Both the position numbers and the translations under genes were made by a program. From Flavobacterium magnum (GTDB lineage: Bacteria > Bacteroidota > Bacteroidia > Flavobacteriales > Flavobacteriaceae), in assembly GCF_003055625.1 (NCBI RefSeq), contig NZ_CP028811.1, positions 2,046,001 through 2,110,000 on the forward strand: DNA of 64,000 nt, given 5' to 3'. Below the pieces are notes generated by a model. It saw only the letters and a program-made list of their open reading frames with translations. It did not search any database and was not told the DNA's origin. Shown piece by piece: positions 8,230-15,911 of this stretch (position 1 is the stretch's first letter; every line of letters begins with the position of its first letter).

Positions 8230-8685
8230 TTATTTTAAAAATTTGATTGCTAACGGATATTTGAAGTCCTGTCCGTTTGATGTTTTTACGGCGGCGTAAA
8301 CCGTCATAAAAAATTCAAACAATTGCAGGCAGGCTGCCAGGAATACTGCTACAATGCCTACAATAGCCAGTGTAGGGAATCCCGAAGTCCTGATTGACCG
8401 GATAAATATCTCGTTATCGTGAATGACGGAATTAAACTCCACATGTTGCAGTATGGTCATTAAAAAAATCGGGATGGCGGTCAGGACAAGCACGACCTGA
8501 TAAATAAAAATACTGAGCTGGAAGTTGATGACCTCTTTGCCCTGCTGGTCAACATAGGCGGAACGGTCTTTCACTGAACTCCAGATGATAACCGGGAAAA
8601 TGAAATTCCCGAATGGAAACAGATACTGTGAAAACGTGCTCATGTGCATGATGCTGGCAGTCGAATTGTAATTGGTGGTTTGCAT
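8230..8685 (-). CDS. DUF4870-type small membrane protein
   Basis: From the ATG at 8685 this is 151 residues. A longer reading frame from 8724 would begin inside the upstream direct repeat and is less likely. The DUF4870 pattern is clear: LFPFGNFIFPVIIWSSVKDR in the first membrane segment, then VDQQGKEVINFQLSIFIYQ, a second hydrophobic stretch, and a C-terminal segment rich in aromatic residues and ending in a basic KYPLAIKFLK. The protein should sit in the inner membrane with about four helices. It is the promoter-proximal gene of the GIN/PadR/PspC cluster and is bounded on both sides by the same 21-bp sequence. The biochemical function of the family is not established. Confidence 0.85.
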   Translation of the reverse strand: MQTTNYNSTASIMHMSTFSQYLFPFGNFIFPVIIWSSVKDRSAYVDQQGKEVINFQLSIFIYQVVLVLTAIPIFLMTILQHVEFNSVIHDNEIFIRSIRTSGFPTLAIVGIVAVFLAACLQLFEFFMTVYAAVKTSNGQDFKYPLAIKFLK

Positions 8686-8695
8686 GATTTCGGTT

Positions 8696-8716
8696 TTTGA
8701 TGATGATTGAAACTCG
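8696..8716. repeat. 21-bp direct repeat, copy 2
   Basis: Exact copy of 8208-8228, located 10 bp upstream of the DUF4870 start codon (8685) in its leader. Together the two copies bracket that gene completely. Confidence 0.85.
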
Positions 8717-8757
8717 CAGGCCATACAATACTATTGATAGGCTATTAATTTCTTATA

Positions 8758-8789
8758 CAAAGATAAGTCTAAAAAAAGGTATTATGCAA
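8758..8789 (-). promoter_or_regulatory. Promoter of the DUF4870/GIN/PadR/PspC cluster
   Basis: Minus-strand TTG (8789-8787), 21-bp spacer, then TATCTTTG (8765-8758), matching TTG-N17-23-TAnnTTTG. It lies about 73 bp upstream of the DUF4870 ATG, leaving room for a leader that includes the direct repeat. It is the only full match seen upstream of the five-gene cluster. Confidence 0.65.
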
Positions 8790-8872
8790 TACAAAGTAGT
8801 GTATATTAACATAATATTAACATTTAGATCGTTTTTCAAAATTGACTATATTTACCAAAATATCAATAATAT

Positions 8873-9328
8873 ATGGAGTTGACACCCCGAAAAATCAACC
8901 TTTCCGTTTTATTTAAACTGCCGTCTGCCTACTTGTGCGGTGTGCGTACTACTGAAATCAATCAGGAAATTTGCCGTGTTTCTGTTCGGCATCGGTGGAT
9001 CAACCAGAATCCTTTCCGGTCGATGTACTTTGCGGTGCAGGCCATGGCGGCTGAATTGTCTGCGGGTGCCTTAGTGATGAAATACATCAAAGAGTCAGGG
9101 GCAGACATTTCCATGCTCGTGGCCGAGTCCCAAAGCAGTTTCTCTAAAAAAGCGACCGGAAAAATCACCTTTGTGTGCCGTGACGGAATCCTTGTGAAAG
9201 AAACCATTGCGAACGCAGTGCAGAGCGGCGCGGCGCAAACGGTTTGGCTGCTGTCGGTTGGAACGAACGAGGACAATGTCGTGGTTTCAGAAATGCGATT
9301 TCAATGGACGGTGAGGTTAAAAGCTTAA
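8873..9328 (+). CDS. DUF4442-type hotdog-fold protein
   Basis: A 151-residue protein resembling DUF4442, a hotdog-fold family related to PaaI-type thioesterases. Typical marks are HRWINQNPFRSMYFAVQAMA, where the central helix of the hotdog follows a conserved N-P-F-x-S-M-Y-F motif, then SAGALVMKYI and the strand ESQSSFSKKATGKITFVCRD. Catalytic residues for a thioesterase are not obvious, so enzymatic activity remains open. It is divergent from the DUF4870 gene with a 187-bp shared intergenic region, and ends 74 bp before the epimerase. A weak TATATTTA box is upstream. Confidence 0.8.
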   Translation: MELTPRKINLSVLFKLPSAYLCGVRTTEINQEICRVSVRHRWINQNPFRSMYFAVQAMAAELSAGALVMKYIKESGADISMLVAESQSSFSKKATGKITFVCRDGILVKETIANAVQSGAAQTVWLLSVGTNEDNVVVSEMRFQWTVRLKA

Positions 9329-9402
9329 AACTTCGTTAAAGCCACGCCAATTAACTTTCTGTTTTGCGATATCAAACGTAAATTTGGGAAAAACCTTCCA
9401 AA

Positions 9403-10314
9403 ATGAAAATACTGATCACCGGTGCGACAGGCCTGATAGGGAAAGCACTCGTCTCAACGCTCCTGCGCCACGGGCACGACATTCATTACCTGACAACGTC
9501 AAAAGGATCCCTGGCGACTGAATCACACTTCAGGGGATTTTACTGGAATCCCGAAAAAAGTGAGATCGACGGCCGCGCCATCGACGGCGTGGAGACTATT
9601 ATTCACCTTGCCGGCGCAAACATCAGCAAACGTTGGACCAACAAATACAAGCAGGAAATTATCGAAAGCCGGGTGCTATCGGGAAATTTACTTTTCAGCA
9701 CACTTAAGAATAACCCGCATCAGGTGAAGCACCTCATTTCGGCATCAGCTACAGGCATTTATCCAGACAGCCTTAAAAACGTATATACAGAAGATACCAA
9801 AGAAGTCGATCAAGGTTTTCTCGGACATGTCGTCGAAAAGTGGGAGCAGGTCGCCGATAAATTCAAGCTCCTTAATATAAAGGTGGCAAAAATCCGGACC
9901 GGTATCGTCTTGTCCGATCAGGGCGGCGCACTTCCTGAAATGGTACGACCTGTCACCTTGGGATTGGGTGCCGCATTCGGGAGTGGCAAACAGTACCAAT
10001 CCTGGATCCATATAGATGACCTTGTTGGTATTTACCGCATGGCTGCTGACCAGCAATGGGCGGGGGCGTTCAATGCGGTTGCGCCGCATCCGGTGACCAA
10101 CAGGGAAATGATGAAAACCATTGCCCGTACGCTTAAGAAACCTTTCTTCATGCCCAACATACCGGAATTCCTGATGCAGATGGTGTTGGGCGAAATGCAT
10201 ACCGTGTTGTATGCGAGCCAGAACGCCAGCGCTACAAAAGTGCGCGATTGGGGTTACCAGTTTCAGTATGACTACCTGGAGCAGGCACTCCGGCAGTTGC
10301 TTACCAAATCCTGA
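9403..10314 (+). CDS. TIGR01777 family NAD-dependent epimerase/oxidoreductase
   Basis: A 303-residue extended SDR of the TIGR01777 (YfcH/SulA-like) group. The N-terminal GATGLIG motif (residues 7-13) binds NAD(P), ETIIHLAGANI marks the second Rossmann signature, and SASATGIYPD includes the position of the catalytic Ser and Tyr. The C-terminal DUF1731-like part contains FNAVAPHPVTNREMM and ends with the typical W-G-Y-x-F motif. Substrates are unknown for most members, although homologues have been linked to cell division or nucleotide-sugar chemistry. A minus-seven-like TAAATTTG at 9379-9386 lies 16 bp before the ATG. It is followed by its own terminator, so it looks monocistronic. Confidence 0.93.
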   Translation: MKILITGATGLIGKALVSTLLRHGHDIHYLTTSKGSLATESHFRGFYWNPEKSEIDGRAIDGVETIIHLAGANISKRWTNKYKQEIIESRVLSGNLLFSTLKNNPHQVKHLISASATGIYPDSLKNVYTEDTKEVDQGFLGHVVEKWEQVADKFKLLNIKVAKIRTGIVLSDQGGALPEMVRPVTLGLGAAFGSGKQYQSWIHIDDLVGIYRMAADQQWAGAFNAVAPHPVTNREMMKTIARTLKKPFFMPNIPEFLMQMVLGEMHTVLYASQNASATKVRDWGYQFQYDYLEQALRQLLTKS

Positions 10315-10337
10315 TCCGTTTAAAAACGGATTTTTTT
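10314..10337 (+). terminator. Intrinsic terminator after the epimerase gene
   Basis: Stem ATCCGT (10314-10319) and ACGGAT (10326-10331) with a 6-nt loop, then seven T. The stem overlaps the final base of the upstream stop codon. Confidence 0.75.
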
Positions 10338-10379
10338 ATGCCCTTTGGTTGGCTTTATTTACTTTTGCCGAAAATCCGG

Positions 10380-10398
10380 TTGTCCGTTTTGGTGACAA
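10380..10398. promoter_or_regulatory. Short inverted repeat upstream of grpE
   Basis: TTGTC (10380-10384) and GACAA (10394-10398) form a 5-bp inverted repeat 49 bp before the grpE start, with a second TTTGACA immediately after. A TTG-N21-CACTTTTG promoter-like arrangement follows (10400-10431). It could be a heat-shock operator, but 5-bp arms are short and no regulator can be named. Confidence 0.25.
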
Positions 10399-10446
10399 TT
10401 TGACATTTTTGGCTGTTTGGCAACACTTTTGCTGACAGGCAAACCG

Positions 10447-11031
10447 ATGAAAAATACATTCAGGGATATTTTTAAAAATAAAGCAAAAATGAATACCGAA
10501 AGCACAGAAAATGAGCAGGAGCTGGACGCAGCCACTATTGAAAACAATGCCAATGGCGAACAGCTTATCGTAGAAGAATTGACCGCTGAAGAGCAAATGG
10601 CAAAAGATCTTGCGAATGAAAAAGACAAATTCCTGCGCCTTTTTGCCGAGTTTGAAAATTACAAAAAGAGGACTTCTAAAGAACGTTTGGACCTGTATAA
10701 AACTGCCAATCAGGACGTATTGCAGGCAATGCTGCCGGTCCTGGACGACTTTGACCGCGCCATTACGGAGATCAGGAAGTCTGAGGATGATGTATTGCTG
10801 CGCGGTGTCGAACTGATTCACGAAAAATTAAAGAACACTTTGGTTTCCAAAGGCTTGGAAGAGGTAACCATCAAGGCTGGCGATATTTTCGACGCGGATA
10901 TTGCTGAAGCCATTACGCAAATTCCGGCGCCTTCGCCTAACCTGAAAGGTAAGATCGTCGATGTGATTGAAAAGGGCTACAAACTCGGAGACCGCATTAT
11001 CAGATTCCCGAAAGTAGTGACCGGTCAGTAA
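10447..11031 (+). CDS. grpE: Nucleotide exchange factor GrpE
   Basis: GrpE removes ADP from DnaK and so completes the chaperone cycle in the cytoplasm. From the ATG at 10447 the protein has 194 residues; a second ATG at 10489 is also possible, and the longer reading from 10417 lacks an ATG context. The acidic, low-complexity N-terminus is followed by the long dimerising helix (EQMAKDLANEKDKFLRLFAE, then FENYKKRTSKER) and the beta-domain with VLDDFDRAI, the GLEEV strand and the closing GYKLGDRIIRFPKVVT, a diagnostic GrpE ending. It is 23 bp ahead of dnaJ and probably co-transcribed with it. dnaK is not in this window. Confidence 0.97.
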   Translation: MKNTFRDIFKNKAKMNTESTENEQELDAATIENNANGEQLIVEELTAEEQMAKDLANEKDKFLRLFAEFENYKKRTSKERLDLYKTANQDVLQAMLPVLDDFDRAITEIRKSEDDVLLRGVELIHEKLKNTLVSKGLEEVTIKAGDIFDADIAEAITQIPAPSPNLKGKIVDVIEKGYKLGDRIIRFPKVVTGQ

Positions 11032-11054
11032 TATTCCCGTTAACACAAGACAAA

Positions 11055-12167
11055 ATGAAAAAAGATTTTTACGAAATATTGGGCATTTCCAAAGGAGCTG
11101 ATGCTGCTGAAATCAAAAAAGCGTATCGCAAAAAGGCCATTGAGTACCATCCTGACAAAAATCCGGGAGACAAGCAGGCCGAGGAAAACTTCAAGGCTGC
11201 AGCCGAAGCCTATGAGGTGCTGAGCGATCCGCAGAAAAAAGCTAAGTACGACCAGTTTGGACACCAGGCTTTCGACGGCAGCGGCGGATTTAACGGTGGC
11301 GGCATGAATATGGATGACATTTTCAGCCAGTTCGGCGATATCTTCGGAAGTTTTGGCGGTGGTTTCGGTGGATTTGGCGGCGGCGGCGGTGGCCAGCGTA
11401 GGGTGAAAGGCAGTAACCTGCGCATCAAAGTCAAGCTCACGCTTGAAGAAGTGGCGAATGGGGTCGAAAAGAAAATAAAAGTGAAACGCAGCGTGCAGGC
11501 ACCCGGCGTAAAATATAAAACATGCCCTACGTGTAATGGTTCAGGACAGGTCATGCGCGTCACCAACACGATTTTGGGACGAATGCAGTCCGCGTCAACC
11601 TGCAGCGCATGTGGCGGATCGGGGCAGATTATCGAGACCCGTCCAAACAACGCCGATGCGCACGGCATGATTTCGCAGGAAGAAACCGTATCGATCAAGA
11701 TCCCGGCGGGTGTCACTGACGGGATGCAACTGAAGGTGGCCAATAAAGGGAACGACGCGCCAGGCAACGGCATTCCTGGTGACCTGATTGTCGCCATTGA
11801 AGAGCTCGAGCACGAAACGCTGAAAAGGGAAGGGGAGAACCTGCACCTTGATTTGTACATCAGCATTGCCGAGGCCGCGCTCGGAATTTCAAAAGATATT
11901 GAAGCGGTTAACGGTAAAGTCAGGATCAAGCTCGAGGAAGGGATCCAATCGGGTAAAATCCTGAGGCTGAAAAATAAGGGAATCCCGAGCATCAACGGTT
12001 ATGGAACGGGAGACCTTCTGGTGCACATCAACGTATGGACACCGAAGAACCTCAGTAAGGAACAACGCCAGTTTTTTGAGAAATCACTGACAGATCCGAA
12101 CTTCATTCCGAACCCGGAAAAATCAGAAAAATCTTTTTTTGAAAAAGTTAAGGATATGTTTTCATGA
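11055..12167 (+). CDS. dnaJ: Molecular chaperone DnaJ with a two-motif zinc finger
   Basis: DnaJ stimulates the DnaK ATPase and delivers unfolded clients. The J domain contains the HPD motif at residues 32-34; a Gly/Phe-rich linker spans about 73-115; two C-terminal beta domains follow. The Cys-rich region has only two CxxCxGxG motifs (157-164 CPTCNGSG and 183-190 CSACGGSG), where E. coli DnaJ has four. By spacing and sequence these match motifs 2 and 3, which form zinc site II, so zinc site I seems missing. The length of 370 residues is accordingly shorter than the usual 375-380. The same shortened form is, to my knowledge, common in Flavobacterium. It lies in an operon with grpE and is followed by a terminator. 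Confidence 0.97.
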   Translation: MKKDFYEILGISKGADAAEIKKAYRKKAIEYHPDKNPGDKQAEENFKAAAEAYEVLSDPQKKAKYDQFGHQAFDGSGGFNGGGMNMDDIFSQFGDIFGSFGGGFGGFGGGGGGQRRVKGSNLRIKVKLTLEEVANGVEKKIKVKRSVQAPGVKYKTCPTCNGSGQVMRVTNTILGRMQSASTCSACGGSGQIIETRPNNADAHGMISQEETVSIKIPAGVTDGMQLKVANKGNDAPGNGIPGDLIVAIEELEHETLKREGENLHLDLYISIAEAALGISKDIEAVNGKVRIKLEEGIQSGKILRLKNKGIPSINGYGTGDLLVHINVWTPKNLSKEQRQFFEKSLTDPNFIPNPEKSEKSFFEKVKDMFS

Positions 12168-12182
12168 TATTTAAAAAAATAT

Positions 12183-12269
12183 TATATTTGGACTTTACTA
12201 GGTAACTAGTAATTTCTTTTTCATAGCAATTTTTCCCATCCTTGTGCAAATAAGGGTGGGTTTTTTTTT
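12183..12269 (+). ncRNA. Possible short transcript between dnaJ and the ABC operon
   Basis: A perfect TATATTTG box (12183-12190) is followed at once by the hairpin TTACTAG-GTAA-CTAGTAA (12195-12212) and then by an intrinsic terminator ending at 12269. Together these could make an RNA of about 70-75 nt. The -33 element is poor, and no known RNA family is recognised. The palindrome could instead be an operator or part of the dnaJ 3' UTR. Confidence 0.25.
12235..12269 (+). terminator. Strong intrinsic terminator downstream of dnaJ
   Basis: Stem CCCATCCTT (12235-12243) and AAGGGTGGG (12252-12260), nine pairs including one G-U, with an 8-nt loop and nine T. It ends the grpE-dnaJ transcript before the ABC operon. 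Confidence 0.85.
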
Positions 12270-12325
12270 GCGGCCGATTCCCTTTTCGTTCTGAATTGCC
12301 TACTTTTACACAAACCAATTTCTGT

Positions 12326-13249
12326 ATGAGTAATATACTTGAAGTGACGAAGGTCGTAAAGCAATACGGCAATTACACTGCTTTGAATGAAGTGTCCATA
12401 ACGGTTCCCAAAGGCAGTATTTACGGACTGTTAGGCCCCAACGGCGCCGGGAAGACTTCCCTGATCCGGATCATCAACCAAATTACGATGCCGGACAGCG
12501 GCACCGTGCTCCTTGACGGGGAACCGCTGCAACCCAAACATGTACAGCACATCGGCTATCTTCCTGAAGAGCGTGGGTTATATAAAACGATGAAGGTGGG
12601 GGAGCAGTGCCTGTATCTTGCCCAAATGAAAGGCCTTTCAAAGGCAGAGGCCAAAGCACAACTTGATTACTGGTTCGATCGCCTCGAAATCCAGGGCTGG
12701 TGGGATAAGAAAATCCAGGAATTGTCGAAAGGGATGGCGCAAAAAATCCAATTCGTCGTTTGCGTGCTGCACAAGCCCAAATTGCTGATTTTTGACGAGC
12801 CGTTTTCCGGATTTGATCCCGTAAACGCAAATATCATTAAGGACGAAATCCTCGAATTGCAGAAACAGGGTTCTACAATCATTTTCTCTACACACCGCAT
12901 GGAAAGCGTCGAGGAACTTTGCGATCACATAGCGCTGATCCACCAATCCAATAAGTTGATCGAAGGAAAACTCAGCGATGTCAAGAAGCAATTCCGCACC
13001 AACAGTTTTGAGGTGGGCATCATGACATCAAATGTGGAAGGACTGATGTACGACCTGACACAAAAATTTACCGTCGGGCAGGCTGACTTCAAATCACTCA
13101 ACGACGACCTTAAACTTGAAATCCGGATTGGCGATGCGCCTGCCAACGAATTGCTGCACATCCTGATGCAACGCGGGCAGGTGACTCACTTTATGGAAAA
13201 AATCCCAAGTGTAAACGATATCTTCATCCAAACTGTCAGCCAAAAATAA
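12326..13249 (+). CDS. ABC transporter ATP-binding protein (NatA-like)
   Basis: The ATPase subunit of an ABC-2 exporter, 307 residues from the ATG at 12326; the 10-residue extension upstream lacks family similarity. Walker A GPNGAGKT is at residues 37-44, the signature is ELSKGMAQK (a variant of LSGGQ), and Walker B with the catalytic Glu is LLIFDEPFSGFDP. A C-terminal extension of about 90 residues follows, as in NatA/YhaQ-type proteins (DUF4162-like). It pairs with the permease that starts 6 bp downstream. The substrate cannot be predicted; relatives export sodium ions, peptides or antibiotics. A TACTTTTA box at 12300 may be the promoter. Confidence 0.94.
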   Translation: MSNILEVTKVVKQYGNYTALNEVSITVPKGSIYGLLGPNGAGKTSLIRIINQITMPDSGTVLLDGEPLQPKHVQHIGYLPEERGLYKTMKVGEQCLYLAQMKGLSKAEAKAQLDYWFDRLEIQGWWDKKIQELSKGMAQKIQFVVCVLHKPKLLIFDEPFSGFDPVNANIIKDEILELQKQGSTIIFSTHRMESVEELCDHIALIHQSNKLIEGKLSDVKKQFRTNSFEVGIMTSNVEGLMYDLTQKFTVGQADFKSLNDDLKLEIRIGDAPANELLHILMQRGQVTHFMEKIPSVNDIFIQTVSQK

Positions 13250-13255
13250 CCAAAC

Positions 13256-14536
13256 ATGAGTACTTTATCTTTAATAATAAAAAGGGAATTTATCGCCAAA
13301 GTGCGCAACAAGTCATTTATTGTAATGACCTTTTTGAGTCCGCTCTTGGTTGTCGGTTTGATTTCGTTCGTGGCTTTCCTGGCAACGATGAAATCGGATG
13401 CGAAGTCGATAGCCGTACATGATGAGTCGGGCATGTTCGTGAAGGACTTTAAAAGTTCCGATGACTATACATTCGGAGATTTTTCAAGCGTCGACATGAA
13501 AGTACTTAAGGACAGCCTGGTCGCTGAAAGGTACGAAGGCATTATTTTCATCCCAAAAGTTCCGGACAACTCCGCGCTTCAAAACAGCATCCAATACATT
13601 TCGAACGACAGCCCCAGCATGGGTTTTATAGGCGACATCCAGGATGTCATTGCAGCAAGCCTTACGAAATCCAATTATGAAAAACTCGGACTCGACGTTA
13701 CAAAAATCAAAAGCGCTGAAGCCAAAGTCAACATCAACCTCGTGAAATCTTCTGGCGAGGCCACGATTAAAGGGCTGAATGAACTTAAAATCGGGGTCGG
13801 TGCCGCGTTTGGATACCTGATCATGATGTTCATCATCATCTACGGCAACATGGTGATGCGTAGCGTAATCGAGGAAAAAACCAACCGGATCATCGAAATC
13901 ATCATCTCTTCGGTAAAACCATTTACGCTGATGATGGGAAAAATTATCGGGACGTCGCTTGCCGGTGTGCTGCAATTCCTGATTTGGGCCGTGGTCGGCG
14001 GTGTGCTGATTTTTACGGTTTCCAATGTCTTCGGGATCGATACCGGCGCAATGAGTGTCGCACAGCCAGGATTTATCAGCGGGATTTTCTCCTATCTCGA
14101 TGTGGTCCTCGACTTGCCGCTGGTGTCGCTGGTTGTCTTTTTTCTGCTGTATTTCATCGGGGGCTATTTCCTGTACAGCTCCATTTATGCCTCTATTGGC
14201 GCTGCCGTTGACAGTGAAACCGATTCGCAGCAGTTCCTTCTGCCGATTATTTTGCCGTTGATGCTCGGGGTTTACGTTGGCTTTTTTAGCGTATTGAATG
14301 ACCCGCACGGCACTGTGGCTGTCGTATTTTCCATGATACCATTGACGTCACCGATCGTTATGCTCATGCGGATCCCGTTTGGTGTACCGTGGTGGCAACT
14401 GGCCATTTCGTTGTCTTTATTGTTTGCAACATTTCTGCTGGTCGTCTGGTTTGCGGCCAAGATCTACCGCGTGGGTATTTTGATGTATGGCAAAAAACCG
14501 ACTTACAAGGAATTATTCAAATGGCTTAAATATTAA
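13256..14536 (+). CDS. ABC-2 type transporter permease (NatB-like)
   Basis: A 426-residue integral membrane subunit of the ABC-2 family. One N-terminal helix (about residues 20-45, with FIVMTFLSPLLVVGLISFVA) is followed by a soluble extracytoplasmic segment of about 140 residues and then five to six helices starting near residue 180, including the family region MVMRSVIEEKTNRIIEIIIS. This layout matches NatB/YhaP-type permeases. It lies 6 bp after its ATPase, and its stop codon overlaps the start of the next gene (TAATG), so five genes appear to be translated in series. The transported substrate is unknown. Confidence 0.94.
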   Translation: MSTLSLIIKREFIAKVRNKSFIVMTFLSPLLVVGLISFVAFLATMKSDAKSIAVHDESGMFVKDFKSSDDYTFGDFSSVDMKVLKDSLVAERYEGIIFIPKVPDNSALQNSIQYISNDSPSMGFIGDIQDVIAASLTKSNYEKLGLDVTKIKSAEAKVNINLVKSSGEATIKGLNELKIGVGAAFGYLIMMFIIIYGNMVMRSVIEEKTNRIIEIIISSVKPFTLMMGKIIGTSLAGVLQFLIWAVVGGVLIFTVSNVFGIDTGAMSVAQPGFISGIFSYLDVVLDLPLVSLVVFFLLYFIGGYFLYSSIYASIGAAVDSETDSQQFLLPIILPLMLGVYVGFFSVLNDPHGTVAVVFSMIPLTSPIVMLMRIPFGVPWWQLAISLSLLFATFLLVVWFAAKIYRVGILMYGKKPTYKELFKWLKY

Positions 14537-15156
14537 TGGAACTCAAGAAAATCAACCCCAGTCTCAGGCAGGCACTCATAGAAAACGGTTTGTCAGAAGC
14601 CAATGAATTGCAGTCCGAAACGTTCTCGGCAATCAAGAGCGGCGCGGATGTCGTGGTACAATCTGCGGAAGCGACCGGAAAAACAACGACTTTGGTGATC
14701 AACGTCATTCAGAAACTCGAAAAAGCCCAGGGTGAAAGCACGCGCGCGCTCGTTTTGGTGCAGGATAAGGAAAAAGTCATTGAAATGGTGGCATTGTTCC
14801 GGACGTTCGCAAACTACACCGACTTACGCGTGTTTGGCGTACACGAAAAGGGCGATACCGATTTTGATAAAAACCAGATTTCACTTGGCCTGGATGTGCT
14901 GATCGGCACTCCCGAAAAAATCAACCACCTGTTTTCAACTGCTGGGTTCAACCTCAATACAATCAAAATTTTTGCCGTCGATGATGCGGATAAACTATTC
15001 AAGAACCGAATGGATGCCGTGGTGCAGCGCCTGTCGATGAGTATAGAAAAAACGCAGCGCCTTTTTTTTACGACTCAGATTACCGAGAAAGTCGAAGTGC
15101 TGGCCGACAAAATCATGGTGGAGCCACTGTGGTTTGAATCCGAGGAAGACGAATAA
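14536..15156 (+). CDS. Degenerate half DEAD-box helicase-like protein
   Basis: This 206-residue protein corresponds only to the first RecA-like domain of DEAD-box RNA helicases; the second domain with motifs IV-VI is absent. A Q-motif-like GLSEANELQSETFSAI (residues about 19-34) precedes the P-loop AEATGKTT. Motif II, normally DEAD, is VDDADK, and the SAT motif III is replaced by FFTTQ. TPEK stands for TPGR. ATP binding may survive, but unwinding is unlikely. It may be an RNA- or ribosome-binding relic, or a regulator. It overlaps the permease and the DUF2007 gene by one base each (TAATG). Similar short proteins occur in other Flavobacteriaceae, which argues against recent decay. Confidence 0.85.
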   Translation: MELKKINPSLRQALIENGLSEANELQSETFSAIKSGADVVVQSAEATGKTTTLVINVIQKLEKAQGESTRALVLVQDKEKVIEMVALFRTFANYTDLRVFGVHEKGDTDFDKNQISLGLDVLIGTPEKINHLFSTAGFNLNTIKIFAVDDADKLFKNRMDAVVQRLSMSIEKTQRLFFTTQITEKVEVLADKIMVEPLWFESEEDE

Positions 15157-15383
15157 TGGCGTTAATCAGGATATTTTCAGGTGGCGCGATCCTGGCGTTG
15201 CGGCTTAAGGAAATGTTAGAATCCGAGGGCGTCCGTGTTGTGATCAAAGACGACATCCAATCAGCAATATGGGGCGGTTATGGCACATCGGACCTGGCCG
15301 TGGAATTGTACATCCACGAATCAGACTACGGTTTTGTAGCGGACAGCATTGATGAATTCAACAACAGCCTCGGCCATGAGTAA
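15156..15383 (+). CDS. DUF2007 (putative signal-transducing) protein
   Basis: A 75-residue protein of the DUF2007 family, which has a small ferredoxin-like fold. Visible features are the opening LIRIFSGGAILALRLKEMLE, the strand with GVRVVIKDD, and VELYIHESDYGFVADSIDEF. The family is described as possibly signal-transducing on thin evidence. It overlaps the half-helicase by one base at its start and the GNAT gene by 8 bp at its end, so it is translationally coupled on both sides. No partner can be identified from sequence alone. Confidence 0.88.
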   Translation: MALIRIFSGGAILALRLKEMLESEGVRVVIKDDIQSAIWGGYGTSDLAVELYIHESDYGFVADSIDEFNNSLGHE

Positions 15384-15909
15384 GGTTATCGAAACGCCAC
15401 GGTTGATCCTGCGTGAACTCACATTCTCCGATGCGCCGGGGATGTTCAGGCTCGACTCAGACCCTGAAGTGCATCGTTTTCTTGGCAACAATCCGGTGAC
15501 GACAATGCAGCAGGTTGAAGATGTTATTGGGATGATTCACGAACAATACGCGCAAAACGGCATCGGACGCTGGGCCGTGACATTAAAAGAAACGGGTGCG
15601 TTTTTAGGATGGTCCGGACTGAAGCTTGAAAGCGATAAAAATGGGTACGATCGGTTTTATGACCTCGGTTACCGCCTTATTCCTGAATACTGGGGAAAGG
15701 GATACGCCACGGAAAGTGCAGAGGCGTTTGTTGCATTTGGTTTCCGGGAACTGCAGCTGGAAAAAATTTGCGGGTACACCGCACAGGGTAATCTAAGTTC
15801 TGCCAAAGTGTTACAGAAAGCCGGTTTGTGTTTTACGAACACTTTTGCATGCGATGGTGAAACCTGTAATTGGTATGAACTTGATCGCAATGTATGGGCA
15901 ACCGGATGA
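15376..15909 (+). CDS. GNAT family N-acetyltransferase (RimJ/RimL-like)
   Basis: The ATG at 15376 gives 177 residues beginning MSKVIETPRLILRELTFSDA, the normal N-terminus of RimJ/RimL-type acetyltransferases; the longer frame is discarded. The acetyl-CoA-binding region is GYRLIPEYWGKGYATESAEA, followed by the family strand and AQGNLSSAKVLQKAGLCF. Such enzymes acetylate protein N-termini, amino groups of antibiotics or small amines. The gene overlaps DUF2007 by 8 bp and ends the ABC operon. Its substrate is not predictable, and linkage to the exporter may be only operonic. Confidence 0.92.
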   Translation: MSKVIETPRLILRELTFSDAPGMFRLDSDPEVHRFLGNNPVTTMQQVEDVIGMIHEQYAQNGIGRWAVTLKETGAFLGWSGLKLESDKNGYDRFYDLGYRLIPEYWGKGYATESAEAFVAFGFRELQLEKICGYTAQGNLSSAKVLQKAGLCFTNTFACDGETCNWYELDRNVWATG

Positions 15910-15911
15910 TG

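Noticed and set aside
11210..11995. 261-codon frame antisense to dnaJ
   Set aside because: Its Pro-rich content is just the reverse reading of the Gly-rich linker and zinc finger of dnaJ.
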